A stretch of 64,000 nt of DNA from Streptococcus australis (lineage in GTDB: Bacteria; Bacillota; Bacilli; Lactobacillales; Streptococcaceae): the NCBI RefSeq assembly GCF_003943615.1, contig NZ_RJPZ01000004.1:62001-126000 (forward strand), given 5' to 3'. The position numbers and the translations under genes are program-made. Below, piece by piece: positions 20,651 through 29,714 of this stretch (its first letter is position 1; each line of letters begins with the position of its first letter). Under the pieces are notes generated by a model. It was given only the letters and a program-made list of their open reading frames with translations. It was not told where the DNA came from and did no database searches.

Positions 20651-21343
20651 TTATAATTGATTGACGACATAATCAAAGAGAGCCTTGTCTCCCTCGCTTA
20701 TCTGATAACGCAGTTCCGGATGCCACTGAACCCCTAGAAAGGCTGTCCCGTAGGATGATTGAACCGCTTCGATAATCTGGTCATCCGGACTAACAGCAAT
20801 CACTTCTAGATGAGGGGCTAAATCCTTGATCCCTTGATGGTGGTAGGAATTGATCTGACCAACTTCTCCGAACAAGTCTCGCAAAACGGTCCCCTCGACG
20901 GTTTCGATTGAATGACTGGCTTCGCTAGCAGGATTTTCCTGCCAGTGGTGGTCGATATCTTGGTAAAGCGTCCCGCCCATGGCGACATTGTAAAGCTGCA
21001 TGCCTCGACAAACTGTAAAGATGGGCTTCTTAGCAGCTACCGCTTCCTTGATCAAAGCCAACTCGAAAAGGTCGCGCTCGAGCAAGTAATCATCGCTGAC
21101 AATCTCCTTCTCTGCTCCATAAAACTGAGGAGAGACATGCTGACCACCTGTGAGAATCAACTTGTCAATCAAGGAAATATAGTGGCCAGCCGTTGTAGGA
21201 TCTCCAATTGGAAGGATCAGAGGGATGCCCCCTGCTTCTTGAACTCCCTGGACAAAGCCTGTCGGTGTATAGCTGAGGTACATTCCTTCTTCTTCACGAA
21301 AAGGGCGTTGATTGCCCGTTATCCCAATCACTGGTTTCTTCAT
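20651..21343 (-). CDS. Gamma-glutamyl-gamma-aminobutyrate hydrolase-like protein (peptidase C26)
   Basis: Class I glutamine-amidotransferase fold hydrolase of the PuuD type, which cleaves gamma-glutamyl compounds. The nucleophile elbow TVCRGMQ is near residue 115 and the catalytic His-Glu pair sits in VQWHPE near residue 205; the N-terminus KKPVIGITGN is typical. 230 residues. It stands alone after leuS with its own terminator. The true substrate is unknown, as no putrescine pathway genes are nearby. Confidence 0.87.
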   Translation of the reverse strand: MKKPVIGITGNQRPFREEEGMYLSYTPTGFVQGVQEAGGIPLILPIGDPTTAGHYISLIDKLILTGGQHVSPQFYGAEKEIVSDDYLLERDLFELALIKEAVAAKKPIFTVCRGMQLYNVAMGGTLYQDIDHHWQENPASEASHSIETVEGTVLRDLFGEVGQINSYHHQGIKDLAPHLEVIAVSPDDQIIEAVQSSYGTAFLGVQWHPELRYQISEGDKALFDYVVNQL

Positions 21344-21472
21344 CGCACGTTCTCCAATCTCTTCATAGCTAATATAGTTCCTTATTTTATCACACTCTGA
21401 AGACGACTTTCAACTATTTTCATGTATTTTCAAATAATGAGAGTTTTTCTAGAATTTATCTTTCTTTTATGT

Positions 21473-21504
21473 AAAAATCCTCCAGAGTTTAACTCCGAAG
21501 GATT
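21473..21504 (-). terminator. Terminator after leuS
   Basis: Stem AATCCT-CGGAG / CTCTG-AGGATT (minus strand) followed by TTTTTAC. Confidence 0.8.
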
Positions 21505-21509
21505 CATTC

Positions 21510-21568
21510 TTATTTCACAACAATATTAACGAGTTTAGTTGGCTCAAACAGTTTGGGGAACTGTTTGA
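21510..21568 (-). repeat. Duplicated leuS 3' tail plus 10-bp hairpin
   Basis: The 33 nt at 21510-21542 are a diverged copy (26 of 33 identical) of the last codons of leuS and would encode [10 protein letters not shown]-stop against [10 protein letters not shown]-stop in the gene. Between the two tails is a perfect hairpin TCAAACAGTT / AACTGTTTGA (21544-21568). Likely the remnant of the original gene end left after recombination or insertion. Confidence 0.75.
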
Positions 21569-21593
21569 GGTTGCGAATGAGCAAATAAATTGG

Positions 21594-24095
21594 TTATTTT
21601 ACGACAATGTTAACTAATTTATTCGGTACACTAATTACTTTCACGATTTCCTTGCCATCGATCTCTGCTTTGACTTTTTCGTCAGCGAGAGCCACTTCTT
21701 GCAATTCTTCGCGTGACAGGTCTTTAGCGACCATGAGTTTGGCACGGACTTTACCTTTGATTTGAACAACGATTTCGATTTCGTCTTCAACCAATTTGCT
21801 TTCGTCCCATGTTGGCCAAGCTACATAAGAGATGGACTCACCAGTTGCTGCAACAGTTTGCCAGAGTTCTTCTGCCAAGTGAGGCGCAAATGGAGCGATT
21901 AATTGGATAAAGCCTTTAGCATAATCCTCATAGAGTTTGTCTTCCTTGTTAGCCGCGTTGACAAAGACCATAAGTTGGGCAATGGCTGTGTTGAATTTCA
22001 TTGACTCGATTTGCTCAGTGACAGATTTAACAGTTTCGTTGTAAACCTTGTCAAGAGCACCATTGTTTTCCGCAACGATTTCTTTACTTGTGATCAAACG
22101 GTACACACGGTCGAGGAACTTACGACTTCCTTCCAAGCCTTCTTCAGACCAAGCGATTGAAGCATCGAGTGGTCCCATAAACATTTCATAGACACGAAGG
22201 GTATCCGCACCATATTGTTCCACCACATCATCTGGATTAACCACGTTCTTGAGAGATTTAGACATCTTGGCTGGTGCTTGCTCCAACTCTTCTCCTGTTT
22301 CCACATGGAAGAAGGAACCATCACGTTTTTCAACCTTGTCAGTCGCCACAAGTGCGCCACGGTGGTCACGGTAGCTTGTCCCCAAGATCATTCCTTGGTT
22401 AAAGAGTTTTTGGAATGGTTCTTTCGTTGGAACTACACCGATATCATAGAGGAATTTGTGCCAGAAACGAGCGTAAAGCAAGTGAAGCACGGCGTGTTCT
22501 GCACCACCTACATAAATATCGACTGGCAACCATTGTTTGAGGAGATCCTCGTCAGCCAATTTCTCAGTGTTGTGTGGATCGATATAGCGGAGGTAGTACC
22601 AGCTTGAACCGGCCCATTGTGGCATCGTATTCGTCTCACGACGACCTTTGACACCATCCTCACGAGTCACTTCCAGCCAGTCTGTCAAGTTAGCCAATGG
22701 GCTTTCACCAGTACCTGAAGGGCGGATGTCCTTGGTTACTGGCAAGACAAGTGGGAGTTCACTTTCTGGAACAGCTGTTGAAGTTCCATCTTCCCAATGA
22801 ATGATTGGGATTGGTTCACCCCAGTAACGTTGACGGCTAAAGAGCCAGTCGCGGAGACGGTAAGTCACCTTCTCTTGACCAAAACCTTTTTCTTCCAACC
22901 AAGCCACAATCTTGGCAATCGCATCTTCTTTGTTAAGCCCGTTCAAAAAGTCAGAGTTGACGTGAAGGCCATCCTCTGTGTAAGCAGCTTCTGCTACGTT
23001 TCCACCTTCCAAGACTTCTACGATTGGAAGGCCGAATTGTTTAGCAAATTCCCAGTCACGCTCATCATGGGCAGGTACGGCCATAACAGCACCTGTACCG
23101 TAGCTAGCAAGAACATAGTCGGCAATCCAGATTGGGATTTCTTTGCCATTGACAGGGTTTATGGCATAAGCACCAGTCCAAACCCCTGTTTTTTCCTTGG
23201 CAAGGTCTGTACGAGCCAAATCTGACTTGAGGCTGGCTTGGTGTTTGTAGTCAGCTACAGCCTCAGCTTGTTCAGGTGTTGTGATGGCATCTACTAGTTC
23301 ATGCTCAGGCGCTAAAACAGTGAAAGTCGCACCAAAAAGGGTATCCGGACGTGTCGTAAAGACGGTGAATTCCTTGTCTGTTCCTTTCACCTTGAAAGTG
23401 ACATTGGCACCAGTTGATTTCCCAATCCAGTTGCGTTGCATATCCTTGATAGACTCTGGCCAGTCAAGCTCATCCAAGTCAGTCAGCAAGCGTTCCGCAT
23501 AGGCAGTGATTTTGAGCATCCATTGGCGCATTGGTTTGCGGACAACTGGATAACCACCACGCTCAGAGGTTCCGTCAGGAAGAACTTCTTCGTTGGCGAT
23601 AGCTGTTCCCAATTCTTCAACCCAGTTTACTGGCACTTCAGCTTCATAAGCCAAACCTTTTTCGTAAAGCTTAGTGAAAATCCATTGCGTCCACTTGTAG
23701 TAGTTTGGATCTGTAGTATTGACTTCACGGTCCCAGTCGTAAGAGAATCCAAGCGCATTGATTTGGCGTTTGAAGTTGGCGATGTTTTCCGCTGTGAATT
23801 CCGCTGGGTCATTTCCTGTATCCATAGCGTATTGCTCTGCAGGCAAACCAAAAGCATCCCATCCCATTGGGTGAAGGACATTGTAACCTTGGGCGCGTTT
23901 GAAACGGCTGAGGATATCAGTTGCTGTGTAGCCTTCTGGGTGTCCTACATGAAGACCCGCTCCAGATGGGTAAGGGAACATGTCAAGTGCATAAAACTTA
24001 GGTTTTGAAGCATCTGTTCCTGTCTTAAAAGTATGATGGTCAGCCCAGTATTTTTGCCACTTTGGCTCGATTTCTTTATGATTGTAAAAACTCAT
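21594..24095 (-). CDS. leuS: Leucyl-tRNA synthetase
   Basis: Class I aminoacyl-tRNA synthetase charging tRNA-Leu. The HIGH-like motif HVGHPEGY is near residue 49, the CP1 editing domain spans about 220-420, the KMSKS motif ([11 protein letters not shown]) is near residue 610, and the C-terminal anticodon-binding and small end domains follow. The 833 residues match the family. The gene is complete, but a second copy of its last ten codons lies 51 nt beyond its stop. No T-box leader is visible upstream. Confidence 0.97.
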   Translation of the reverse strand: MSFYNHKEIEPKWQKYWADHHTFKTGTDASKPKFYALDMFPYPSGAGLHVGHPEGYTATDILSRFKRAQGYNVLHPMGWDAFGLPAEQYAMDTGNDPAEFTAENIANFKRQINALGFSYDWDREVNTTDPNYYKWTQWIFTKLYEKGLAYEAEVPVNWVEELGTAIANEEVLPDGTSERGGYPVVRKPMRQWMLKITAYAERLLTDLDELDWPESIKDMQRNWIGKSTGANVTFKVKGTDKEFTVFTTRPDTLFGATFTVLAPEHELVDAITTPEQAEAVADYKHQASLKSDLARTDLAKEKTGVWTGAYAINPVNGKEIPIWIADYVLASYGTGAVMAVPAHDERDWEFAKQFGLPIVEVLEGGNVAEAAYTEDGLHVNSDFLNGLNKEDAIAKIVAWLEEKGFGQEKVTYRLRDWLFSRQRYWGEPIPIIHWEDGTSTAVPESELPLVLPVTKDIRPSGTGESPLANLTDWLEVTREDGVKGRRETNTMPQWAGSSWYYLRYIDPHNTEKLADEDLLKQWLPVDIYVGGAEHAVLHLLYARFWHKFLYDIGVVPTKEPFQKLFNQGMILGTSYRDHRGALVATDKVEKRDGSFFHVETGEELEQAPAKMSKSLKNVVNPDDVVEQYGADTLRVYEMFMGPLDASIAWSEEGLEGSRKFLDRVYRLITSKEIVAENNGALDKVYNETVKSVTEQIESMKFNTAIAQLMVFVNAANKEDKLYEDYAKGFIQLIAPFAPHLAEELWQTVAATGESISYVAWPTWDESKLVEDEIEIVVQIKGKVRAKLMVAKDLSREELQEVALADEKVKAEIDGKEIVKVISVPNKLVNIVVK

Positions 24096-24164
24096 GCTGT
24101 CTCTCCAATTTTCGTGATGCTCCTATTATACCATTTTTAGGGGATTTTTAAAGGTTCTATCCAT

Positions 24165-24346
24165 CAAAAAGAGGCTGGGACAAAAGTCCTAGCCTCTCCA
24201 TTGTCTTTGGATTATCGAGCAAGACGCAGTGGTTGAGTGGGCTCTACCACACTGATTTCATCAACTTTTACAGCCCTACTCAACTGTGCGGAGGTGAGAC
24301 GACGAAATCGAATTCTAACGAATTACCGATTTCTGTCCCACTCTCT
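24165..24346. repeat. 182-bp three-hairpin dispersed repeat, copy B
   Basis: Partner of copy A at 17736-17917. The first hairpin ends in TTTTTG on the minus strand and lies just downstream of the oligopeptide-binding gene, so it can act as its terminator. Changes relative to copy A in the middle hairpin fall mostly in the loop side. Confidence 0.85.
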
Positions 24347-24377
24347 TCCCTGTTCAATAGCAATTGTTCTTGAATTC

Positions 24378-26360
24378 CTAGTCTTCTACGTGACTTTCTA
24401 GTTCTTTTTGAGCTTTCTTATTGGATTCTTCTTTTTCTTTCTTCCATTGTTCACGCGCTTCATCGTACTCTTTGGCTGTCAAGACTTTGTCTTGCAATTC
24501 CAAGTACTTGTAGTTGAAGGTTTGACCCTTGTGTCCTGTCCAAGCAAAGGCAGCTGTGTACGGAACTGTCTTACGCACACCTGGAGAGGCACCATCTGAA
24601 TGAATCGGAATCAAGAGGGCACTATCTGTCAACCAAGCCTGAGCCTTAGCATATTTTTTATAGCGGTCATTGACATCTTTTGTTTCATTATGTGCATCTT
24701 CAATCAATTGATCGTATTCATCAAAACCAGCTTCTTTAGCAGCTGCGTTATTAGTACCAGCATCAAATCCGAAGTAAGAATTTGCATTTTCACCATTCTT
24801 AGAGTTTGTGATATCTAGGTAAGAAGATGGATCGGTATAGTCTGGTCCCCAACCCAAGTTGTTGTTCAAATCCCAGTCTTGTTGAGAAGCATTTTCAGCA
24901 AAGTAGGTCACTCGATTAAGATCGTCCTCAGATACCATGTTCAAGTCGATGATGACATTTTCTGCTCCTAGGGTAGATTCGATCGACTGTTTAAAGGATT
25001 GAGCTTGCTTGACTCCTTCTGTATAGGTTGATGAAACAGGGAGGTCCAAATGAATCGGGAACTCTACTCCTTGGGCCTGAAGAGCTTCTTTAGCCTTAGC
25101 AAACTCTTCCTTGGCCTTGGTTGGATTGTAAAGGGTATCTTTTCCATCTTCGACAGAAACACCTTTCCATTCATCACCATATTCTTCTAAGTTTTTCTCT
25201 ACAGACTCACCGAAATCTTTGCCATCAATTTGAACAAAGTTTGGAGGAGTGAAGGTGTTGCGGATGACCTTGTCTGCAGATGCTTCCCCATTGGCTTGCG
25301 CTACATAAGACTGGCGATTAAACGCAAACATAATGGCTTGACGGAAGTCTTTATTTAAGATTGCTTTCTTAGTTGAGCTCTTTTGGACATCCGTAGTTTT
25401 AGTCGTAATCTCATAAGCTTGACGGTCAATATTGAAGGACAAGTTATAAGTAGAGGATCCTTGATCACTGAAGACGATGTCATCTTTGTGTTTCTTCTCT
25501 ACACTCTTATAGTTAGAACCATTTGGGAAGACACGAGCAATGGTATAGTCTCCGTTATCAAATCCACGGATCAAAGATTCTGAATCCTGTCCATCATAAT
25601 AGGTCAGCTTAACCTTAGAAATTTTTACATTATCAGCATCCCAATAAGTTGGGTTCTTTTCAAGCGTCACAACAGATTTAGATGTGATGGCTTTGATCAA
25701 ATAAGGGCCACAATAAAGAATACTAGAAGGGTTCGTGCCTTGACCGTAGCCATCTCCCTTAGAATCTAAGAATTCTTTATTGACTGGCATCAAAATGCCC
25801 ATGGTGGTTTTTGAATTCCAGAAACTTTCTGGTTGGTTCAAGGTGTATTGAACCGTATAGTCATCTACAGCTTTGATACCAACTGTTGAGAAGTCTTTGG
25901 TTTTCCCTGAGACATAATCATCCAACCCTTTGATAGATTGTTGGACAAGATAGAGGGCCGAAGATTTCTTGTCCGCTGCGTGCTGAAGCCCCGTCACAAA
26001 GTCTTGGGCCTTAACTTCTCCGAATTCTTCCCCTTCAGCGGTCACCCATTTAACCCCTTTACGAAGTTTATAGGTATAAGTCAGACCATCTTTTGAAACA
26101 GTCCAATCCTTAGCAAGAGATGGGATTAAGTTGCCGTATTTATCAACTTCTAATAAGCCATCCACAGCATTTCCTGTAAATTCTGAGGTTGACTTCTTGT
26201 TAGAGAGTGAATAATCCAAAGTATCCGGATCTTGCGTATAGACATAACTAAAGACCTGGTTGTCTGAACTTGAAGATTTCCCTCCTTGTGAGCAGGCTAC
26301 CAGTGCGCTTACAGACAAGAGCAGAGCGCCGGTGGCTAAGAGTAGCTTCCCTTTTTTCAT
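24378..26360 (-). CDS. Oligopeptide ABC transporter substrate-binding lipoprotein (AmiA/OppA family)
   Basis: Extracellular peptide receptor anchored by lipid. The signal peptide has lipobox LVAC with Cys23; the SBP family 5 fold follows (YTQDPDTLDYSLSN, later YWDADNVKISKVKL and DLNNNLGWGPDYTDPSSYLD). The start at 26360 is chosen because AGAGGTGA precedes it by 5 nt; a GTG three codons earlier lies inside the ribosome site. 660 residues. No permease or ATPase genes adjoin, so it is an orphan receptor probably feeding the ami/opp transporter encoded elsewhere. The promoter has a cre site. Confidence 0.92.
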   Translation of the reverse strand: MKKGKLLLATGALLLSVSALVACSQGGKSSSSDNQVFSYVYTQDPDTLDYSLSNKKSTSEFTGNAVDGLLEVDKYGNLIPSLAKDWTVSKDGLTYTYKLRKGVKWVTAEGEEFGEVKAQDFVTGLQHAADKKSSALYLVQQSIKGLDDYVSGKTKDFSTVGIKAVDDYTVQYTLNQPESFWNSKTTMGILMPVNKEFLDSKGDGYGQGTNPSSILYCGPYLIKAITSKSVVTLEKNPTYWDADNVKISKVKLTYYDGQDSESLIRGFDNGDYTIARVFPNGSNYKSVEKKHKDDIVFSDQGSSTYNLSFNIDRQAYEITTKTTDVQKSSTKKAILNKDFRQAIMFAFNRQSYVAQANGEASADKVIRNTFTPPNFVQIDGKDFGESVEKNLEEYGDEWKGVSVEDGKDTLYNPTKAKEEFAKAKEALQAQGVEFPIHLDLPVSSTYTEGVKQAQSFKQSIESTLGAENVIIDLNMVSEDDLNRVTYFAENASQQDWDLNNNLGWGPDYTDPSSYLDITNSKNGENANSYFGFDAGTNNAAAKEAGFDEYDQLIEDAHNETKDVNDRYKKYAKAQAWLTDSALLIPIHSDGASPGVRKTVPYTAAFAWTGHKGQTFNYKYLELQDKVLTAKEYDEAREQWKKEKEESNKKAQKELESHVED

Positions 26361-26399
26361 ATGGATCACCTCTGTATAAAATGTTATTCTTCATATTAA

Positions 26400-26436
26400 A
26401 TTATAGCACTTTGTAGAAAAATGTAAACGCTTTTAC
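26400..26436 (-). promoter_or_regulatory. Promoter with CcpA cre site
   Basis: Minus-strand promoter TTTACA (26427-26422), 16-nt spacer, TATAAT (26405-26400). The sequence ATGTAAACGCTTTTAC at 26421-26436 is close to the CcpA cre consensus and overlaps the -35, which predicts catabolite repression. Confidence 0.65.
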
Positions 26437-26523
26437 TGCGAAATTATTCTCTTTCTTCTTTCTTTTTTCTTTTTTCACTTTCTTCTATTTCTAGATTTTT
26501 TCCGTTTTGATCCCTGGTCTGTA

Positions 26524-26532
26524 TGATATAAT
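26524..26532 (+). promoter_or_regulatory. Extended -10 promoter of the DacA-type gene
   Basis: TGATATAAT, an extended -10 with no good -35. The predicted start lies at about 26539, immediately before the ATG at 26540. Confidence 0.5.
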
Positions 26533-26539
26533 GGAATCT

Positions 26540-27853
26540 ATGAATTATGGGAGACATTTACACAAACGACTAAAACACGGCCTCTTGTCCCTTCTTATAG
26601 GAGTCTTGACATTAGGCCCTATCTCTACTGCCTTTGCGGACGACATCTACCAGCAAGAAGATGTCATGAAAATCGCAGCCGATGCTGGACTGGTATTGGA
26701 CGATTTTTACAAGCCCAAGGCTGACATCGTCATCGATGCCAATACTGGAGCCATCCTCTATGGGGACAATATCGACACGGTCCGGGACTCAGGAAGCATG
26801 GCCAAACTCATGAGTGCTTACGTGGTTTTTCGAGCCCTCAAAGAAGGGAAGATCACGTACGATACCGTGGTTACAGCAACTGCGTCAGACCAAGCCATTT
26901 CGGAAAACAATCTGTTAAGTAACTCACCGATTGTAGCTGGCGTAGACTACAAAGTATCTGAATTGATTAAGATGCTCTTTGTTCCCTCTTCCAGCGCGGC
27001 TGTGATCATGCTAGCTAATCTTGTCACAGACAACGATCCCGATAAGTTTTTGGATCTAATGAATCAGTACGCGCAAGAAATGGGGATGACAAATACCAAA
27101 TGGAATAACCCGAACGGGGCGATGATTTCCGTCTTACAGGGCTATTACAATCCACAGCACCACGACTTGAACGCTAATAATGAGATTACAGCGCGAGACA
27201 TGTCTATTTTGGCATATCACATCGTGAATGACCTGCCAGAGATGTTGGAATACACAAAGCAAGCCCACACAACTATTATGCCAGGCACTCCGTATGAGCA
27301 AAGCTATGACAATTACAACACTTCCCTCGAAGGTGGAAAGTTTGAACTCAAGGGAACAGATGGACTCAAGACAGGATCCAGCCCAACTGCTGACTACAAC
27401 TACACCGCAACAACCAAGCGGGGGAAACAGCGGATCATCGAAGTCATCCTAGGCGTTGGAAACTACGATGTCGAGATCGCTGAAAGCTACCGCAATCAAA
27501 TCGGGAATACCTTAGCTGAGAAAATGTTTGCGGATTACCAATACAAAAAAGTGCTCTCTGCAGGTCAACACACGATCGACGGAAAGACTGTAGACTTGAA
27601 GCAAGACTTCTATGCAACCGTTAAAAAAGGCACGAAGCCAGCAATTAAACTAGAAGACAACCGCCTAGTCGTCCAAAACGGCTTGAAGCAGGTTTCTCCA
27701 AGCATTAAAGCAGGGATAGCCGTGAGTGAATCTAAAGCAACAAACTCTAGCAGAAAACCTAAGGGACTAGATATCATGTGGCTCTTCTGCTTCTTGCCAG
27801 CCGGAATCTTATACCTGATCTTTAAACAAACCGATCCAAAAAGAAGAAAATAG
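26540..27853 (+). CDS. D-alanyl-D-alanine carboxypeptidase (penicillin-binding, S11)
   Basis: Trims the terminal D-Ala of peptidoglycan stem peptides at the cell surface. A signal segment at residues about 13-33 ends AFA. The SxxK motif SMAK is at residues 86-89, and the KTG motif LKTGSS lies near residue 270. The place of the SxN motif reads SSSAA (150-154), without the Asn. A C-terminal membrane anchor ends KRRK. The start at 26540 is uncertain: no ribosome site is visible and the -10 box ends 7 nt before it, so the message may be leaderless. 437 residues. A strong terminator follows. Confidence 0.88.
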   Translation: MNYGRHLHKRLKHGLLSLLIGVLTLGPISTAFADDIYQQEDVMKIAADAGLVLDDFYKPKADIVIDANTGAILYGDNIDTVRDSGSMAKLMSAYVVFRALKEGKITYDTVVTATASDQAISENNLLSNSPIVAGVDYKVSELIKMLFVPSSSAAVIMLANLVTDNDPDKFLDLMNQYAQEMGMTNTKWNNPNGAMISVLQGYYNPQHHDLNANNEITARDMSILAYHIVNDLPEMLEYTKQAHTTIMPGTPYEQSYDNYNTSLEGGKFELKGTDGLKTGSSPTADYNYTATTKRGKQRIIEVILGVGNYDVEIAESYRNQIGNTLAEKMFADYQYKKVLSAGQHTIDGKTVDLKQDFYATVKKGTKPAIKLEDNRLVVQNGLKQVSPSIKAGIAVSESKATNSSRKPKGLDIMWLFCFLPAGILYLIFKQTDPKRRK

Positions 27854-27896
27854 AACAAGAACTCCCATGCCTGTTGGCAATGGGAGTTCTTGTTTT
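27854..27896. terminator. Bidirectional terminator
   Basis: Fourteen-bp stem AACAAGAACTCCCA / TGGGAGTTCTTGTT followed by TTG. It lies between the convergent carboxypeptidase and gldA genes. Confidence 0.85.
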
Positions 27897-27924
27897 GCGT
27901 TCTATATAAATAACCGATCTTTGT

Positions 27925-29016
27925 TTAGCCTAAAGACTTGACATAAGCATCTACTGCTACAATAGCTTGAGCAATATCAGAAGCTTGTACCTTGAATGGC
28001 ATTTGATGGATGGTTTCTCCCTCAATGGTTGCTTGTTGGCCAACCTTGAGAAGATCTTCGTAACTTGCATTTTCAAGATGCATTTCTTTCAGAGTCGTTG
28101 GCATACCGATTTGTTGATAGAAACGAATGTATTTGTTCAATTCTTCTTTTGGACGGTTTTCCAAGAACAATTGAACCAAGGTTCCATAAGCTACTTTTTC
28201 ACCGTGTGTCAAATGGTGGATATCCCCAGTAAGGGCCGTAAAGCCATTATGGATAGCGTGAGCAGCAGCCAACCCACCACTTTCAAACCCAATCCCACTG
28301 AGAAGGGTATTGGCTTCAATGATGTTTTCAAGAGCAGGAGTTACCACTTTAGCTTCACAAGCAGCCATAGCTTGGAGACCATCAGCAAATAAGATTTCTT
28401 CACAACGTTGTGCAATCGCGACACCCGCTAGAGTTTGGTGTTGCCCTAACATGGTTTTTCCATTGGCTTGCATGACCGCACGCGCTTCGACCCAAGTCGC
28501 TAACCCATCTGCGATACCAGAAGCCAGCAAACGTTTTGGTGCTTGAGAGATCACTTTACTATCCACCAAGACCAATTCTGGATTTTTAGAATAGAAGATA
28601 TAGCGAGCAAAGGCTCCTTCATCCGTGTAGATAACTGACAAGGCTGAGACTGGAGCATCTGTCGAGGCAATGGTCGGAGCAATGACAACTGGTGATTGTA
28701 AAAGATCTGCAATAGCTTTTGCACTGTCGATGGTCTTTCCTCCACCAAGTCCAATAACCAAATCACAGCCATTTTCTTCTGCCAGACTGACCACACGATT
28801 GATTTCATTATCAGAAGCTTCACCATTGAAGAACACTGGCAAGACTGTAAAGCCATACCGGAGGAGATACTTTTCAAAACGTTCTCCTACAATATCATAG
28901 ACCACTGAATCACAGAGTAAAACGGGATGACTCCCCAGCTCTAAAATAGGTTTTGCATTTTCAAATAAAGCATTCTCACCTTGTATGTAACGAGATGGAC
29001 TTGCAAAATTTCTCAT
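27925..29016 (-). CDS. gldA: Glycerol dehydrogenase family protein (GldA-like)
   Basis: NAD-dependent iron/zinc alcohol dehydrogenase. The nucleotide-binding GLGGGKTIDSAKA motif is near residue 90, and metal ligands lie in AAHAIHNGF and HLTHGEK. The start at 29016 is preceded by GGAGGAG; a longer frame overlaps the aldolase gene without a ribosome site. 363 residues. It is the last gene of the PTS/glycyl-radical operon. In the proposed pathway it would reduce hydroxyacetone to 1,2-propanediol and regenerate NAD; GldA enzymes are known to accept hydroxyacetone, dihydroxyacetone and glycerol. Confidence 0.9.
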   Translation of the reverse strand: MRNFASPSRYIQGENALFENAKPILELGSHPVLLCDSVVYDIVGERFEKYLLRYGFTVLPVFFNGEASDNEINRVVSLAEENGCDLVIGLGGGKTIDSAKAIADLLQSPVVIAPTIASTDAPVSALSVIYTDEGAFARYIFYSKNPELVLVDSKVISQAPKRLLASGIADGLATWVEARAVMQANGKTMLGQHQTLAGVAIAQRCEEILFADGLQAMAACEAKVVTPALENIIEANTLLSGIGFESGGLAAAHAIHNGFTALTGDIHHLTHGEKVAYGTLVQLFLENRPKEELNKYIRFYQQIGMPTTLKEMHLENASYEDLLKVGQQATIEGETIHQMPFKVQASDIAQAIVAVDAYVKSLG

Positions 29017-29030
29017 ACACTCCTCCTTTA

Positions 29031-29699
29031 TCAAATTGTAGTCTTTTGATGAACGGCTGACCAATCTGCCTCGAAGTCATCTACTGCTTTTGCAATAGAA
29101 GGCATTCCAAAAGCTGCTTCAAAGACATCTGCCCCTGCCGTAATTGCTTGTGTTCCTTCTTTAAATGCTCTATTAACTTGAGCCACATTTTTAAAGGAAG
29201 CTGCTAGAATTTTGCTTGATGAATGATTACGCTCTATGGCACTCGCTAACTGAGAAATAACCTGAGCTGAATCAATGTTTAAGTTTTCCATACGATTGTA
29301 ATAAGGTGCTAAATAGTCGGCTCCTGCTTCAATCGCTAACAGTCCTTGAAAAACAGTATAGATTGCTGTTGCAGTAATTTTGTAACCCTCTGCTTTTAAC
29401 ACTTTAATTGCAGCAAGTCCTTCAGGTGTAACTGGGACTTTAATATAGGTATTTTCATCGCATTGTTCGCGAATTTTAGCCGCATCTTTTAAAATTCCTT
29501 CATAATCTTTTGCGACAACTTGAACATGGATGGAAGGAGATCCTCCGATGATTTCCCGCACCTTATGGATACGATCAAAAAAATCAATGTCCCCTTCTTT
29601 TTTGGCAATTGTTGGGTTCGAAGTTACCCCAGCAAGGGGTAACACTCGCGCCCATTTTTTTATCTCATCTAAATTTAAAGTATCAAGCATAAATTCCAT
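29031..29699 (-). CDS. Fructose-6-phosphate aldolase-type transaldolase (FSA/TalC)
   Basis: Small class I aldolase of the FSA/TalC subfamily. The Schiff-base lysine is in YIKVPVT (Lys87), and the start [16 protein letters not shown] and AGVTSNPT are typical. 222 residues. The start at 29699 has AGAGG 7 nt upstream; an ATG two codons earlier is too close to that site. It lies between the glycyl radical enzyme (15 nt) and gldA (14 nt), hence one operon. Members of this family cleave 1-deoxy- or normal fructose 6-phosphate to glyceraldehyde 3-phosphate plus hydroxyacetone or dihydroxyacetone, which fits the operon. Confidence 0.9.
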   Translation of the reverse strand: MEFMLDTLNLDEIKKWARVLPLAGVTSNPTIAKKEGDIDFFDRIHKVREIIGGSPSIHVQVVAKDYEGILKDAAKIREQCDENTYIKVPVTPEGLAAIKVLKAEGYKITATAIYTVFQGLLAIEAGADYLAPYYNRMENLNIDSAQVISQLASAIERNHSSSKILAASFKNVAQVNRAFKEGTQAITAGADVFEAAFGMPSIAKAVDDFEADWSAVHQKTTI

Positions 29700-29714
29700 A
29701 TACATACCTCTTTA

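Noticed and set aside
24096-24377. T-box leader for leuS
   Set aside because: The gap upstream of leuS is filled by the 182-bp repeat; no T-box sequence or antiterminator fold was seen.
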